Source: Montifringilla adamsi
Taxonomy: Eukaryota > Chordata > Aves > Passeriformes > Passeridae
NCBI GenBank assembly: GCA_017590115.1
Contig: JAGGNK010015225.1
Location: forward strand, 186,001 to 250,000
Length of the DNA: 64,000 nucleotides
Reading direction: 5' to 3'
Shown here: positions 12,500 to 25,149 of the stretch, piece after piece
Layout of the letters: each line of letters opens with the position of its first letter
Numbering within the stretch: the stretch's first letter is position 1
Notes under the pieces: generated by a model
Databases searched by the model: none
Told to the model about the DNA's origin: nothing
What the model saw: only the letters and a program-made list of their open reading frames with translations
Translations under genes and position numbers: made by a program

Positions 12500-12945
12500 A
12501 AAAGACACTGAGGGGCTGGAGTGTGTCCAGGGCAGGGAACAAAGCTGGGAAGGGACTGGAGCACCAGGAGGGGCTGAGGAAGCTGGGAAGGGGCTCAGCC
12601 TGGAGAAAAGGAGGCTCAGGGGGGACCTTGTGGCTCTGCACAAGTCCCTGACAGGAGGGAACAGCTGGGGGGGAGGTCTTTGCTTCCAGGGAACAGGGAC
12701 AGGAGGAGAGGGAACAGCCTCAAGTTGCACCAGGAGAGATGTAGGTTGGATATTATGAAAAATGTCTTCACTGAAACAGCTGTCCAGCACTGGAGCAGGG
12801 ATGTGGTGGAATCACCATTTCTGGAAGTGTTCAAAAGACTGTTTGCACTTGAGGACATGGTGTAGTGGTAAACACAGCAGTGCTGGGTTCATGATTGGGT
12901 TTCATTATCCAAGAGGTCTTTTCCAGCCCAGATGATTGCATGATT
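12500..12945 (+). mobile_element. CR1 LINE fragment, one of the longer copies
   Basis: Contains the successive CR1 blocks "gaggggctggagtgtgtcc", "cagcctggagaaaaggaggc", "agcctcaagttgcaccagg", "ggacatggtgtagtggt" and a tail "gaggtcttttccagccc". Moderately diverged; open frames over it are not genes. Confidence 0.93.
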
Positions 12946-14638
12946 TGCTGATCTTCAGGAGGTTTTCCAGCCGGATCAACTCTTTGATTCCATGGGGATG
13001 GATGCTATCACCACAAACACTACAGGGAGATATCCCAGCCTCAGCTGATTGCCCTGATAGCGTTTGGAGATTACCATATCCCTTGGCTGGGCTGCCTGCC
13101 AGGAAAACATGACTGAGAAGGCGATAAGAAGGGTGCTTTACGGGGAAGGCGATGGCGTCATGCTGACAGGGGTGTTACCTCATCCCCTCTGAGTAAGCAC
13201 CGTGTGACCACCCTGAAACTGGAGCAGGGGAGGTGACACAGGGGCCCTGCAGAGCGAGGGCAGGGTCACCTTATTCCTGTCATCACGGATGGACCTGTGA
13301 CAAATATTTGGTGGGATGGGGCAGGTGCTTGGGATGTGCTCCTGGAACATTTGTTCTGCCTTGGTGCCCACCGGGAGTAATGAGAGTGGTTGCTCCTGTG
13401 GGTAAAGGAGTGTGGCTCTTCTTGGGTCTGCCCTGCATGGGGATGCAAGGTCCTTTTGGGGCATGGGAAAGAAGAAGGCACTGCTCAGTTTTAATACTTT
13501 TTGTCACAGATGAAAATCCCAGCAGAAAAGACTCCAGGCATGTCTGTGGTGAGACACCCTCACCAAGCAAAGATGAGCAAAGGAAAGTTGGGAAGACCCT
13601 GGCTTAAAAATATCCCTGCAACCTGCAATGATCCCCCTTGTGTGGGTGAGTCCTGATGGCCCTTAACTGAGCTATTTTTTGCACTGAGCTGCCGCTTCAT
13701 TTAGTGCTCAGGATGTGCTGTGCTCAGTTAATGAGCAGCTAATCAGTGTTGTTCTTTGGCTGCTCCAGGCTGAACCCCGCAGAGCTGATGGACCTGGCAG
13801 CCCTGATGGAACAGGGATATTCCTGCTCTTTCTCCAGGTGCAGGGAAGGCACCAGGTGGGCTTTGAGTGCACTGGGATTTCAGTGGCTGTCATTGAAGAT
13901 GTCTCATCTGAACGCTGGCCAATGGCCGTTTTTGAAGATGATGGAATCCAAAGAACAATCAATCCCACTCCACAGCTGAAATCCGCAAATATTTTCTTAA
14001 AAGGGAGAAACATCCTGCTCTTCCCTACTCCTGGTCTTAGAAATGGCTGTCTGGTTTTGGCTGAAGGCTGAGCATTAGTACAAAAACATTCAGCACAGAA
14101 AACTTCTGCCCAAGTGTTCCAGAGTTCACAGTGTTAAAAGCAAGGTAATACATCTTCTAGTGGGAAGCTCTGGGTGATTTACTAACCCATCCTGGAGTGC
14201 TACCTAGAAGTTAAAAATCATATGTCTCCATCACTCAGGGGAATTAACTGCTCCAGAGAGCAGCTTAGCTCAGCTGAGTGCCAGGCAGGAAGGGGAACAC
14301 TTTGAAAGATCCAATTTCCAGATTAGACTCAGCCATGTTTCGCTTGCTCTTCCCCAAGAAATCTTTTAAACAAACAAGCCATCAAAGATACCAGAAAATC
14401 ATGGCACTTAGTTTCCTTTGGGTTTCTGAAGAGTTCAGGAGGCAAAAAATAATTATGGAACTAACAACAAATTATAATCTCAGCCTGATGAGATGAAGGA
14501 CAATGAGGAAATACTGAATATAGAAATATCCATGATAAGCACAGAAACAAACACCTTGTGTCTTTCCACACCTCTTGCAATTCCACCAGTGCAGGGTCTC
14601 TGTTTGGAGGGAGAAACTTTCATAAATATATTAACTAA

Positions 14639-14672
14639 GGAAAACAAAACCAAACAAAACCAAACAAAACAG
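14639..14672. repeat. A/C-rich simple repeat
   Basis: Roughly (CAAAACCAAA)n, AT-rich and purine-dominated on this strand. Confidence 0.85.
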
Positions 14673-17305
14673 ACACCTGATGTGTTATAGATTGCATTGC
14701 CTGAATAAAGCCATTTTAGAGGGCACCAGAGTTCTAAAACTTGGTAATAAAACCCATCATCTTTGTGTACTTTCCAGCACGTTGGGTGTGGCTCCTGAGA
14801 GTCCTGCAAGGTCCACAATCCCTTTCCTCCCCATGTGATGTGGAAATGCAGGACCAACATCACTGTGACAGAGAGGATGCCTTGGCCAAACTGAGAGCTG
14901 GCAGCAGAACATCTGCCAGCAAAGCCATCTTCTGGGTGACTCCCCACTGCCCAGAGTTTCACTGTGCCAGAGGCACAAAACAAAGCCCTGAAGGATATTC
15001 AAGATCTGTAAGAAATATTTGGAACAAAATACTGGGAATGAGACCTTGAGATTTGGCTTGCACAGAGTTCTGTGGTGAGCCAGGGCAGGACTGCTCATGG
15101 ACTTCCTGATTTGTGCTCCATACCCACAGATTTTGAGCTGACCATTGTCATAATAAATGAGAGAAGGTACTTCCCCAAGGAATGAAAAGCTTTTGTAGGG
15201 ATTAACTTTGTACTGTCCTGTGAACTCAATAGGAATGTGGTACCCCTTAAATCGATGCCAGACTTCAAAAGACCATTAAAAGACCTGGACATGTTTGTAG
15301 GGCAAACAGAACCATTTATATGAAAGGTCAGGTTTCATGGGTGGGCTGTGGAGTGTCTCACTGCAGCACCTTTATAACTTAAGAAACAAAGATCACAACA
15401 TTACAAATGCCAATTGCAGCAGCAGGGGCTGATTTGCTTCATTTTAAGGTTGGCATCAAAAGTGACAGACCAGCCTCCAGGGGCAGCTGTGTCTCTCTTT
15501 AGAGGGTGACTGAAGGGAGCCAAGGCTGATGAGAATAGCAGAAGGCTCCTGTTTGCCCCCAAAGTCAGGCAAGATGAGTGCTGTTCCTTTCCCTGGAGTC
15601 TGGCACAGTCCTGCTGGGACAAGGAAGGACAATCCTTCCTCACTGCGCAAAGGAAAAGGTCCAACCCTTGGGCTGCAGCCGATGGCGCCCAACCGTGTCA
15701 CCGCCGGCTCCCGCGCCAGGCTTGGTCCCCGCTGTCCCTGCCAAAACCCAGCCACTGCTGACTTGCAAAGACTGCCCAGAACGATCCTGTTTTGTTGCCA
15801 GTCACTCATGTCTAGACGCTGAACCTTGTCCTGGACTAGCTGGAAAGACAGGGCAGGAGTAAAGTCCTCCCCTGCTCAGTGTGACTCCATCGCTTTGGGG
15901 TCTCACCAAGGAATCGCCTTCACGTGACCGCACGGAAGAGGCGACGAGGGACAAAGGGCAGTGACTCCACAGTGGAGCAGGAGCCTGGAAAACTGGGATC
16001 CCCCTCTGCTGCGCCGTTGGCTGGAGAGGAGATGATACACCACTCTGGAGTCACTGCCGATGGCAGAGTCACCTTTGGCCAACCTTGGGTCCCGCTGGTT
16101 CGTCAGCTCAACACCTGGAACTTGCGCCTGGACACTTTGAGGAAAAAGCTGATGAATTTGGTATCTGCTTCTCCTGGATGAAGACCAAAGCTCAAAGCCT
16201 GGCAGTGCATCAAGTCACGCAGAACATCCAAGTGAAGAGCTGCTCTGTTGAGGGAAGGAGGAAGGATGCCTTTATCTCTGGGCAGGTGTTTGCTGGAGGT
16301 GCTGGAGAGCAATGCCCATGATGGCCTTGCTGAGGGGGGCATGGGCTCACACAAGCTGTAAACTGGCATCAAATCCAGCAGTTGTAGACCTGCTCTACAT
16401 CACTGAGAGGGAGATGCTTCCCAAGTGACTCACAGGAGGTCCAGGTATTTAATATAAGTTGCTAGCAGTATTTTTCTGCAGTGCTGAAGCGTGGTTGGTT
16501 CATTGTGTGGAGTGGAGCACATTTCAGGATTTTGGAATATGGCAGGGTTGTGTAGGTGTTGGAGAGAGGATTCACACTCTAGCCCATGTGGTATCTGTGG
16601 GTGAACTCACACTGCAGACAGCACCTGAAAATTCTCCACTGAAATCTGGCCAGGACAGACGACGCTTAGTCAAGAAATGGTGCTCTACACACTGGTCCAG
16701 CATCTCTCTCAAGCTGGCCACAGTCTGTGCCATTCTCTGCATCCTAAGGGATGTGCCATGCTTTTGGCATTTCTTGGGAAAGAAATCCCACCCAGTGGTG
16801 AAGCCATCTCACCCTGCAAGCTGTGGTTAAGGCTTGTGGTCTCTCTTTGCCTCAGTTTTCCATGTACAAACCAGGTCTCGGTATTTTCCTATCCCTGCAG
16901 AGCTGCATGAGGATGAGTATATTAAAAACTTGGCTCTTGTTCAGGTTCTGGAGTACTGGGAGTGACTTAGATGGATGGTTTAAAGCCAATTAAAGCAAAA
17001 TCTTTGCTCTGACCATAGAGAGAAGGAAGATATGTCAGGTCACCCAGTCCTCATCCCTGCTAGTGTAGAGTTGTTCTATTTATTTTCTGATCTTCAGCCT
17101 TGTCCAAGTGTACATGCTGGAGGCAACTTACTGTATTTCCACCAGGAGAAAATTCAGCATTTAACCTAAACACTCCCTCTGTTAATTTCACCCCTGTATT
17201 CCCATTTATCCCCTTGGCAATCCATCGTAAATCTCGTTTCCAAGCTAATAACAGGAGAAAAGCAGCAACGAGATAATGTCACATTAAAGGGATGAGTCTG
17301 TTTGG

Positions 17306-17358
17306 CCTGGGAGCATCATCTGGGTGAATTAAATGCTCCCAGGTGCCTGAGATGATGC
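17306..17358. repeat. Two overlapping inverted repeats
   Basis: CCTGGGAGCAT (17306-17316) pairs perfectly with 17333-17343 over a 16-nt loop. GCATCATCT (17313-17321) pairs perfectly with 17350-17358. The two stems share bases 17313-17316 and so exclude each other. Confidence 0.75.
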
Positions 17359-18032
17359 AGAATGGATTCCCTGCATCAGGTCCCCTCCTCGTTCATGCCT
17401 CTCTGGCACAAATGTAGGGTTTTCATCCATCATCAGAAAGGCCAGTCTCCTCCAGGTCGTGCTTGAAGGTGGAAAAAAGTGTGATAAACGCATGCAAAGG
17501 GTAAATGTTTGTTGAAACACTCACTGCCCTGAAGCCCATGGCAAAAACACAGTGCTGACTTCTCAAAGTCCAGCCCTCACCTCATCCCTTGGGCATAAAT
17601 CCTTCTCAACCCCGATCTGTTTATTTTCATTTGCCTCCTTGTCTCATTTTTACTCGGGCTGTACAGACACAAACCCATTTGTATTTCACGTCCTTACAAG
17701 TGGTGTTTTATTCAAAGCTTTCAGAAGGTGTTTTTTGTCCGTGATGCTCCCAGGGGAGCAGCTGGGATGATTCTGTTCCAGCACCATGAGCTGCTGAGGG
17801 CTTGGCTGCATCAATTTTGTGCAGAAGATCCTTCACTTCCACTTTAATTACGGGCATTTCAGACCAATGGTTGAAAACAAATAGGGTATTTTGGTAGGTT
17901 TTCACTCTTATAAAATTAATAAGCTCCTCAGCACCACCCTGAGAAAGGATTAGCTCGAGATGTACAAGAAAAAATGCACAGGCAAAACTTTTTGTTGCAA
18001 GGAAACTTCTCTCCAAGCCCCCTGTACATGTT

Positions 18033-18210
18033 CATGGAATCATTGAATCTCAGAATGGTTTGGGTTGGAAGAGACCTTAAAGACCCTCAAGCTCTAATCC
18101 CCTGCCATGAGCAGGGACAGCTTCCACTATCCCAGGTTGCTCCAAACCCCATCCAACCTGGCCTTGGACACTTCCAGGGATCCAGGGGCAGCCACAGCTT
18201 CTCTGGGCAA
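18033..18210 (-). mobile_element. CR1 LINE 3'-end fragment
   Basis: Reverse-strand CR1 tail "catggaatcattgaatctca" followed by "gaatggtttgggttggaaga", the "ccctgccatgagcagggaca" block and "ccttggacacttccaggga". Confidence 0.94.
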
Positions 18211-18946
18211 TTACTCAATTACTACATTATTTAAGCCCTGGGTAGGACTGTGACCAAAATAACCAAATCATTGCAGTCTCCAGCTGTTGGAAATCTTTGA
18301 TCACAGCACAGGGGCACAGGAGCAGAGGTGGGGGCAGGATTTGAGCCTGTGGGATATGGCTGCTCCATGCTGTAGGCTGGATTCCGCCGTGTACCACTGA
18401 TGATGTTGAGGAGGTGAATGTGCTCTGAGGATTCTTGGTGTGAGGAGCCTTATTCTGTCCACACGGATACTTTTAACCACGTTTTTATTTGTAAATATCC
18501 ATCAGTCATGGGATTGTTTTATTTTAATTGAAACCTTTTCATGCCCTCTTTGTGCAGCCTGAGGAATGCCAACACTCTGATTACCAGAAGGCATTATTTT
18601 GAGTCACTCTCCATCAGTAGGGCTTTTGAGACAAATCTGTGGCAGCCTTCAACCACTAGAGTGGAAATAACTTTTAAAAACAATTTGACTTGTCACCATT
18701 TTCTTTGAACTCCCTGATGACTCCATCCATTTGTCTCTATTCAACCCACCCAATTCCTCACAGCTTGCGAGGTGCTTCCATCAGCTCTGGTGACAGTAGT
18801 GACAGCTCCTGGCAGTGACAGCACCTGGGGCTGCAGGACGACCTCTTTGAGCTGGCTTTTCTAACACTGCCAATGCAGATGATGCATTTGGGGCAGCCCA
18901 GCTCAGACATTCATTCCCAGGCTGCACATTTAGCTCTGAAATCAAA

Positions 18947-19062
18947 GAGGGTGGTAAAACACTGGTACACGCTGCCCAGAGAGGTGATTCCACCTCTGGA
19001 AATACTCAAGGCCAGGCTGGGTGGGGCTCTGAGCTCTGATCTAGTTGAAGATGCCCCTGCTC
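18947..19062 (+). mobile_element. CR1 LINE fragment, plus member of a face-to-face pair
   Basis: Shows "gagggtggtaaaacactgg", "ctgcccagagaggtgattcc" and "actcaaggccaggctggg". It lacks the terminal tail and stops where an oppositely oriented copy begins. Confidence 0.85.
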
Positions 19063-19063
19063 A

Positions 19064-19215
19064 TTCAACCTGACCTTGGATGTTTCCAGGGATGGGGCAT
19101 CCACAACCTCTCTGGGCAACCTGTGCCAATATTTCACCGTCCTCATTGTAAAAAAAATTCTTCCTAATGACTTATCTGAATAAACCCTCTTCCAGTTTAA
19201 AACCATCAGCCCTCG
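19064..19215 (-). mobile_element. CR1 LINE fragment, minus member of a face-to-face pair
   Basis: Reverse CR1 body: "tgaccttggatgtttccagg", "ctctctgggcaacctgtgcc", "attcttcctaatgacttatc". It also lacks the 3' tail, so the same internal CR1 region is present twice, in opposite orientation, within 270 bp. Confidence 0.87.
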
Positions 19216-20335
19216 TGCCAGGAATTTTTATGTGTATCCTACTGTTTCTGGCCTGCCCCACAGGTCTTGGTGGGCAGAGGGACAGTGGCCTGGCAAAGCA
19301 GAGCCAGTTCGAGTGTGCAAAACTAGTGTGTGATTAATTAAGGCTTCAAAAGCATGTTAAGGACCATAAAAATCAATCAATCAAAAATGCAGTCAATTTA
19401 ATATTTGCATGACATCCTTTCCCATTCCTCTTTTTCTCACTTTCTCAGGAGGAGGGGAATGTTTTTTCAGTGTAGCAGTTCAGGTGGCAACTCAGCTGGC
19501 CCAGGATGAACCTAGTTGGGAAGGAAATAAAAGCCCATCCAAAAATGAAGTTCTGAGATCTCTAGGAAAGCCCCTCAGCACTACACCTGCCCCATGCCAC
19601 AGGTACCCCTTCTGTGCTGTCTATAAGCTGCAACTTTTTGGTTTCTGGACTGTAAAAGACCATGGGGAGAGAAGAACTTTTCCTCTGTTTTGCTCAGCAT
19701 TAACACAGGGGTGCTCTAACAGGATTTTGGGTACCCCCAAGCCAGCATCTTCAAGAAGGAAGGTGATGGTTTTCCTTTCCTCATTTTCGGGATGGTTTGG
19801 AGCAGGACCTGCATTTACCACAGTATTTCTCTTCCTTGGGCACAGTGGTAACAATGAGAGCATTGGAAGTAGGCTGATGCTTCCCAGTGATTAATTAGTG
19901 TTTTTTGAGGTCTGACCATCCCCTGTCCCTTCTCATCAGCACTGGGTGGTGAAGGAAGGGCTGTTGTGTTTCATTTGGAAACAACTTGGGCCCCCAAACA
20001 ACTGTGCTTCACCGCAGAGAGGGGCTGGAAGGGCTGCTGACTGCTGGAGGGAGCTGCGATGTGCCTGAATATCCACGGCCACCATCCCAGCTTCCCTGCA
20101 CTCATCCTGGGCCAAAGCTGGGGTAAACTCGAGGTCACAACCAAGCCACAGCCGCTGCTTTGCCCCTCTGCCCCTGTCAGCACTTACTGCTTTTAGCTGA
20201 GCTCCATCCTCTGCCTTCTGCATCCCCACCAGCCCCGCTCCTTGCAGCGAGGGCTTTTATTTTCCAGCCTAACCTTTGTCTCGTTGAGCCAGTGACTCAT
20301 CTCACTCATTAGCTGAACTTTGAATATCTCTTTAT

Positions 20336-20710
20336 CCGCTGGATCCCTTTCAAGCTCGTTCCCTGGCAGCGGAAGCGCCGGCTCGCCTTCGCTCTGCTCT
20401 GGATTGCAGGGGAGCCGCCTGCCTCGCTCTTGCAGCGGCATCCGTCTCCCCGGCAAGGCAGGAGAATAAACCCAGGCTAGAGCAGGGATGGACTCCGGCC
20501 CCTCCCATGTCCTGGGGGTTAATGGCAAGGACACGGCCCTCAGCGTTTAGGAAGCCACGCCGGTTTTCGGCTGGCACCCCCCGTTCCTCCCCCCGCGATG
20601 TTGTTGCTGCAGTTTGTGTTTGCAGAGCGCCGGGGATGCTCTGCAGCCGCTGCCGAGGCCAGCTGTGCTCGGCGCCAGAGCCAGCAGAGCCGACCGGAGC
20701 TGCCTCACTC
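20336..20710. promoter_or_regulatory. Orphan CpG island 23 kb upstream of MKLN1
   Basis: About 375 bp with roughly 29 CG dinucleotides by hand count and GC near 60 percent, i.e. observed/expected CpG around 0.8, in otherwise CpG-poor DNA. TGACTCA (AP-1-type) motifs lie at 20293-20299 and 20884-20890. The open frames across it (20350-20832 minus, 20507-20872 plus) are long because of GC richness and match nothing I know. It is best read as a candidate promoter or enhancer of a non-coding transcript. Confidence 0.5.
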
Positions 20711-21138
20711 CTTGTGATCCCCCCCAGAAGGTCCAAATCCTTCCTCAGTGTCCCCACCTTGCTCCGTGCACAGGCAGAGCACAGGTGGCCACGGGGCAAG
20801 AAGAGGAAATTTCGGCTCTTGAGACTGAGCAACCTCTTGGGAAGAGCAGGGGAGGGGATGGGTCAGGTGTGATAGGGCGTGGATGACTCAAAGGGGTTTA
20901 GAGCAGGTTGGAGAGATGTAGGTGACCTCAAATCACTGCTCCCGACGTGCTCCCGCTGCTTCAGACTTGAGGAGCCTCTCACCTGATTACATAAGAGTGC
21001 TCGATCAAAGGGAGAAACCCCTTCCCTGTTGCTCCCTGGAAAGTGAACAGGAGGTGACTTTCTCTCGTGGAGAAGACCAGCAGCTTCCTCTGCATGCCTG
21101 CTACCTTTCACCCGGCTCATTTTCCCACTGAAAATTCA

Positions 21139-21170
21139 ATTTTTTTATTTTTTTATTTTTTAATTTTTTC
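21139..21170. repeat. T-rich low-complexity tract
   Basis: Runs of T broken by single A residues, just left of the CpG-rich patch at 21188-21330. Confidence 0.85.
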
Positions 21171-21187
21171 CTGGTTAGCAGCTCTAA

Positions 21188-21330
21188 TCGCCTCCCCAAA
21201 TTGCCGGGCACATGACCGAGGGCATCTCCGTCGGCATCTCCGCTCTCCCGCTCCTGTTTACGTGCTGCTCCCCGGTAATTTGTGTCTCTCCGAGCCGGGG
21301 AGCTGGAGAGCCCTTCCCCGAGAGGAGCTG
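21188..21330. promoter_or_regulatory. CpG-rich satellite patch of the 20.5-kb island
   Basis: About a dozen CG dinucleotides in 140 bp, GC near 60 percent, with a small internal repeat ("ggcatctccg" twice at about 21220-21242). It is separated from the main island by ordinary sequence and a T-rich tract. Role unknown. Confidence 0.4.
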
Positions 21331-21989
21331 ATGATTCACAGAAAAGGGAATCAATAAAGGATGACTAAGGCAGCCCTACATCAGGATAGTGATTAGAGGC
21401 TGCCTCCGCAGCTTGGTCCAGAGTGGCAATTTGCAGATTGTCTTTACAATTTTTGTCTTGCGGGGTCTCCATAAGGATCCCAGCAGCACTTTTTATTTAT
21501 TCACTTATTTTTGACTCTGGTGTTTCACAGGGATTTGCTGCCTTGAGCTTTCTGGGGGTGAGAAATTGTGCCAACCTACGAATTTCTCACTAAGAACAGT
21601 AACTCAGGCTGCCCTAAACCAGCCCAAACAGAGAGATGGGTGCTATTAATCACTGCTCTGGGGCCTCTTGGGGATTGCTTGCCCACGAAAGCACTTTGGG
21701 ACAGAAGAGTTCTTGAGAGCTTTTGATTTATGAACTTTCTACCCAATGCAGAGAACACACAGATAAGTGCACACTGGACAGGAAACTAATTATGTACTAT
21801 CAGCTGCTCAGCATCCACGAGAAGGTAAAATAATGCTCAGCCATGAGACAGAGGATATTTTACACCTTTGCAGCCCAGCTCCCAAGAGTACACACAGGTA
21901 CTCCAGGGTCTGGAGGTCAGCTCTTGTTCCATGGTATTCCTCCAATTCACTGTGTGCTGAAGCCTTCAAGCACAGGGCTGCTTCTCATG

Positions 21990-22066
21990 GAAGGCGTCCC
22001 TGCCCGTGGCAGAGGGGTTGGAAGTAGGTGATCTTTAAGGTGGTTTCAAACTCAAACCATTCTGTG
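21990..22066 (+). mobile_element. CR1 LINE 3'-end remnant
   Basis: A 77-bp tail: "gtccctgcccgtggcagagg", "gtgatctttaaggtgg" and "caaaccattctgtgg". Confidence 0.88.
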
Positions 22067-24167
22067 GATGCAGGGATATGCCAACCTCACTCTTAATTAT
22101 CCAGGAACCTTTCCCCGGCAGCCGTGCTGTCCAAGCAGGGCCTGGGGAGGGTTTTTATTTGCAAGGTTATTCTGTGCTGGATCAGCTTCCCAGCTGAGAT
22201 CGTTGTGCAGCCCCATGGCAGGAAGGAGAGGGATTTGGGGGCTGTGAAGCTGTTAAATAGAGAATGGCAGCCTTGTGACAGGTAATGTGAGGATGCTGGG
22301 GAGAACTGGGTGGTGCAGGAGACAACAGGGAAAAGTCTTCTTGTGAGGAGGGGCTGCTTGGAAGTCTCTCCAAAGGGCAAACTCTTGGAAAGGGGGGTGG
22401 AGAGATGGCACTTATTTCCTGATGGCATTTCATTGGCATCCAGGCTCCAGCAATGACACAGAGAGCAGAGACCCTGTGTTGGAGCAGTCCTCAAAGCCTG
22501 CCGAGGTGATGACAGGGAAGAGGAAGGCCAGGAAGGAAGAGGCATTTCCCCACGCCCATGCCAGGAGGATGCAGCACATAATTCCTGGCTCAGGGATGGC
22601 AGTTTCCACAGCAGTCCCCAAGGTTCAGCCTGACCTCCCTCACCACAGGGAGTTAAGAAACCCCTCTCTTATCTTCCTGCTTGAAATTCCCATTAACTTT
22701 GTGGTGCCTAATGGGAGAAAGTGCTCTGGGATGGAAAAGCATCTGTCCTGGGACACGCCTCCTCTTAGACACTGGATTTATATTCTTGCTCATCCCATTC
22801 CCAGTCCAGCATGGTCCCATCTATCCAAAAGAGCTGCTTCAACATCCCAAAAGTGCATATTTCTCCTCACAGACCTTCAAAAGTGCTCGAACTTCTCCAT
22901 CAGCTCATCCTTATACTTGTTGCTGCCAACATAATTTTCATTGCCTCCATCCAAGTGCTTGGGGCCGCCTCCAGGGGGCAAGCCAGGATGCCCAAATTGG
23001 CTATAGGGAATCTGTGGAGGTGACTTTGGTCTGTCCTGGAGCAATGAGGTGTCCACCAGGCAGAACCTGGGTCTCCCTGCTCTGCTCAGCCCACTGGAGC
23101 CCCTGGCTCTTTGGGATGCCCTGGGTGAAAGCATCTCTCTACCTGGGCAGCTCCCTCTGGGTGAATAAGGAAGCAAAGGAGGTACCAGCAGTGCTGAAGG
23201 ACATGGCTGATGGAGATCTGCTTACACCATGGCCTCAATCCCCCCACTCCCTCCTGTCCTCATTCTAGTTTCATGGATGATGTTCCAAGGAAAAAGAAAA
23301 TAAAAGCCAAATCCCAGAGAGGTGTCACAGGTGTGGGAGCACAGCCATGCCCAGTGTTCCCCTTCCTGAGTGGGGAAACACTTTGGGTTAGACCCCCTGG
23401 TCCTGGCTCTGCATTCTGCTGGGGATTTTTGATGCCATAGATCCAACCAGGAATGGTGGTGCCATGAGTAAGGGTCTCACTGGGGACAGTGAGAGTTCCA
23501 CAGTGGAGGGGACAGTAATGCCATGACTGAGGGTCCTGCTGGGGACCCCCAGCTCTGGCAGTGCTGCTTCCTGCTTGGGTGCAGGTCCTTCTCTCAGCCT
23601 GCCGGCAAGGCTCCTGCTCCTGGTCGGTTCCCAAAAACCAGTCAGATGACAGGGTTATTTACTAAGGCTGGCAGGAAGGAAAAGCCATAAATTCCCCAGA
23701 TATAACGGCTGAGTCAGAGAACGAGGTGCCCGCGGCCAATTCCAGCATGGCCCGGGAGAGCAGCGTGAAGGGAGGGGACAGGGTCAGCTGTGCTTTGTGT
23801 TGTCCCTGCTGAGCCAGGAGGTCCCTTGGAGGCTGGGAGGGACAAGGAGGTACCAGACAGCAGGTCCTCCCAACTTCTGGTAATCCTGGAGCTGCTTTCC
23901 ATGGGAAGGCCACCCTGCTTCCCGTGCTTGGAAGCAGAATTTTTCTTTGGTCCCCTGCCCTGCTCGAGGATCACAGCTTGGTTGGAGGGCTTTGCTGACA
24001 GCCTGCCCTCCCACCTTAGGAATTGCTGCTTCTCTGGCAGGAAAGCCAAAAGTTCAGCCTTTGGGGATGAAGACCATGTATTATCTTTTGCAAACTCCAC
24101 CCTCCCCCAAATAATTCCTAAAATTAGCCCTGACATACTGCAAATGTCAAATCCACAAATTTCATTA

Positions 24168-24203
24168 AGAAAAAGAAAAAAAAAAAAAAAAAAAAAAGAA
24201 GGG
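24168..24203. repeat. Poly(A) tract
   Basis: A run of 22 uninterrupted A (24176-24197) inside an A/G-rich stretch. No processed-pseudogene body or target duplication is recognisable to its left. Confidence 0.85.
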
Positions 24204-25149
24204 AAGAAACCCCACACCATAAGGAGACATTTGGATCCATTCACATGCATTTCTTTTTCCTCTGTTTGTTTGGTTGTTTGGGAGCAAATTATCCAGCAGC
24301 TTCAAACAGTCTCAAACCAAACTGGATAAATATTTTCTCTCCAGAAAGTTTTACCCCACGCCGCCTGCTCCTGCCTTGTGCAGGGTACAGCCTCCACAGC
24401 TGACCCAACTACACCCCAGCCCTGGTAATTTTGCTCATGGTCCCCTCATCAGTCACTCTATCCATTATTTCTGCTCTCTTCAAGTTTCTTCCTCCTTCAC
24501 CTCAAGGGCACTCAAGAATTCCAGTGGGTGATGATAGAGTTTGCAACACCTACCTCCTGTCCAAAGTTTTTTTAAAGCTCTGGAATTGCAAAATGCACCT
24601 CCTGAGGACCAGATCCCACCACACCTGAAGACCTGAGGGTGTCAATGTTTTGTGTCCCTCCCTTCTTCAGGCCTTCTTCTCCTGGTGTCCTGCTGGCGTC
24701 TGCACAGTGCTGCAGCCCCAAGGACAACTGGTCATGCTCTGACCAGGGCATCTGCCACAGGCAGACACAGCCAGGAGAGAGAATGAGGTTTTGGGACCGT
24801 AGAAAATGTAGGTGAAAACCACTTCTCCTGCAATTCTCACCTCTTTCCTCTCTCCCTCCCCAGCAGGTCCTGAGAAGATTGACAGATGAAGGAGTCCCCT
24901 TCCCATAGTGACTCCTGGTTCCCTTACTGAGGGTAACACTTTCTCTGATTCCCTTCCACCACTGAGCTTGTTCTGTGATAAAGACAAAAAGCCATGAAAT
25001 CCTCCCCAGAAACATCCTGTGTCCTTCTAGCTTGCTTAGAGAGGACACAGATGCTGCCAGGTCCCTGTCCCCTGCTGCTCCCTGTCTCCTGATGGCCCAG
25101 AGAGCTCGGCTCAGTGCTCCAGGGACCTGGATCGGGCCACTCCAGCAGC

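Larger units (their letters stand above)
12946..18032. other. Intergenic DNA without a supported gene
   Basis: No CR1 in five kilobases, which is a relatively long gap for this window. It contains the A/C simple repeat (14639-14672), a small CpG-rich spot (about 15683-15740, 8 CG) and the double hairpin (17306-17358). Nothing coding is recognisable. Confidence 0.55.

Noticed and set aside
20350..20872. 160-codon minus and 121-codon plus frames across the CpG island
   Set aside because: Arg/Ala-rich frames on both strands arise from GC richness; nothing resembles a known protein.
24168..24203. Poly(A) tract as the tail of a processed pseudogene
   Set aside because: No gene-like sequence precedes it, no poly(A) signal at the right distance, and no target duplication seen.
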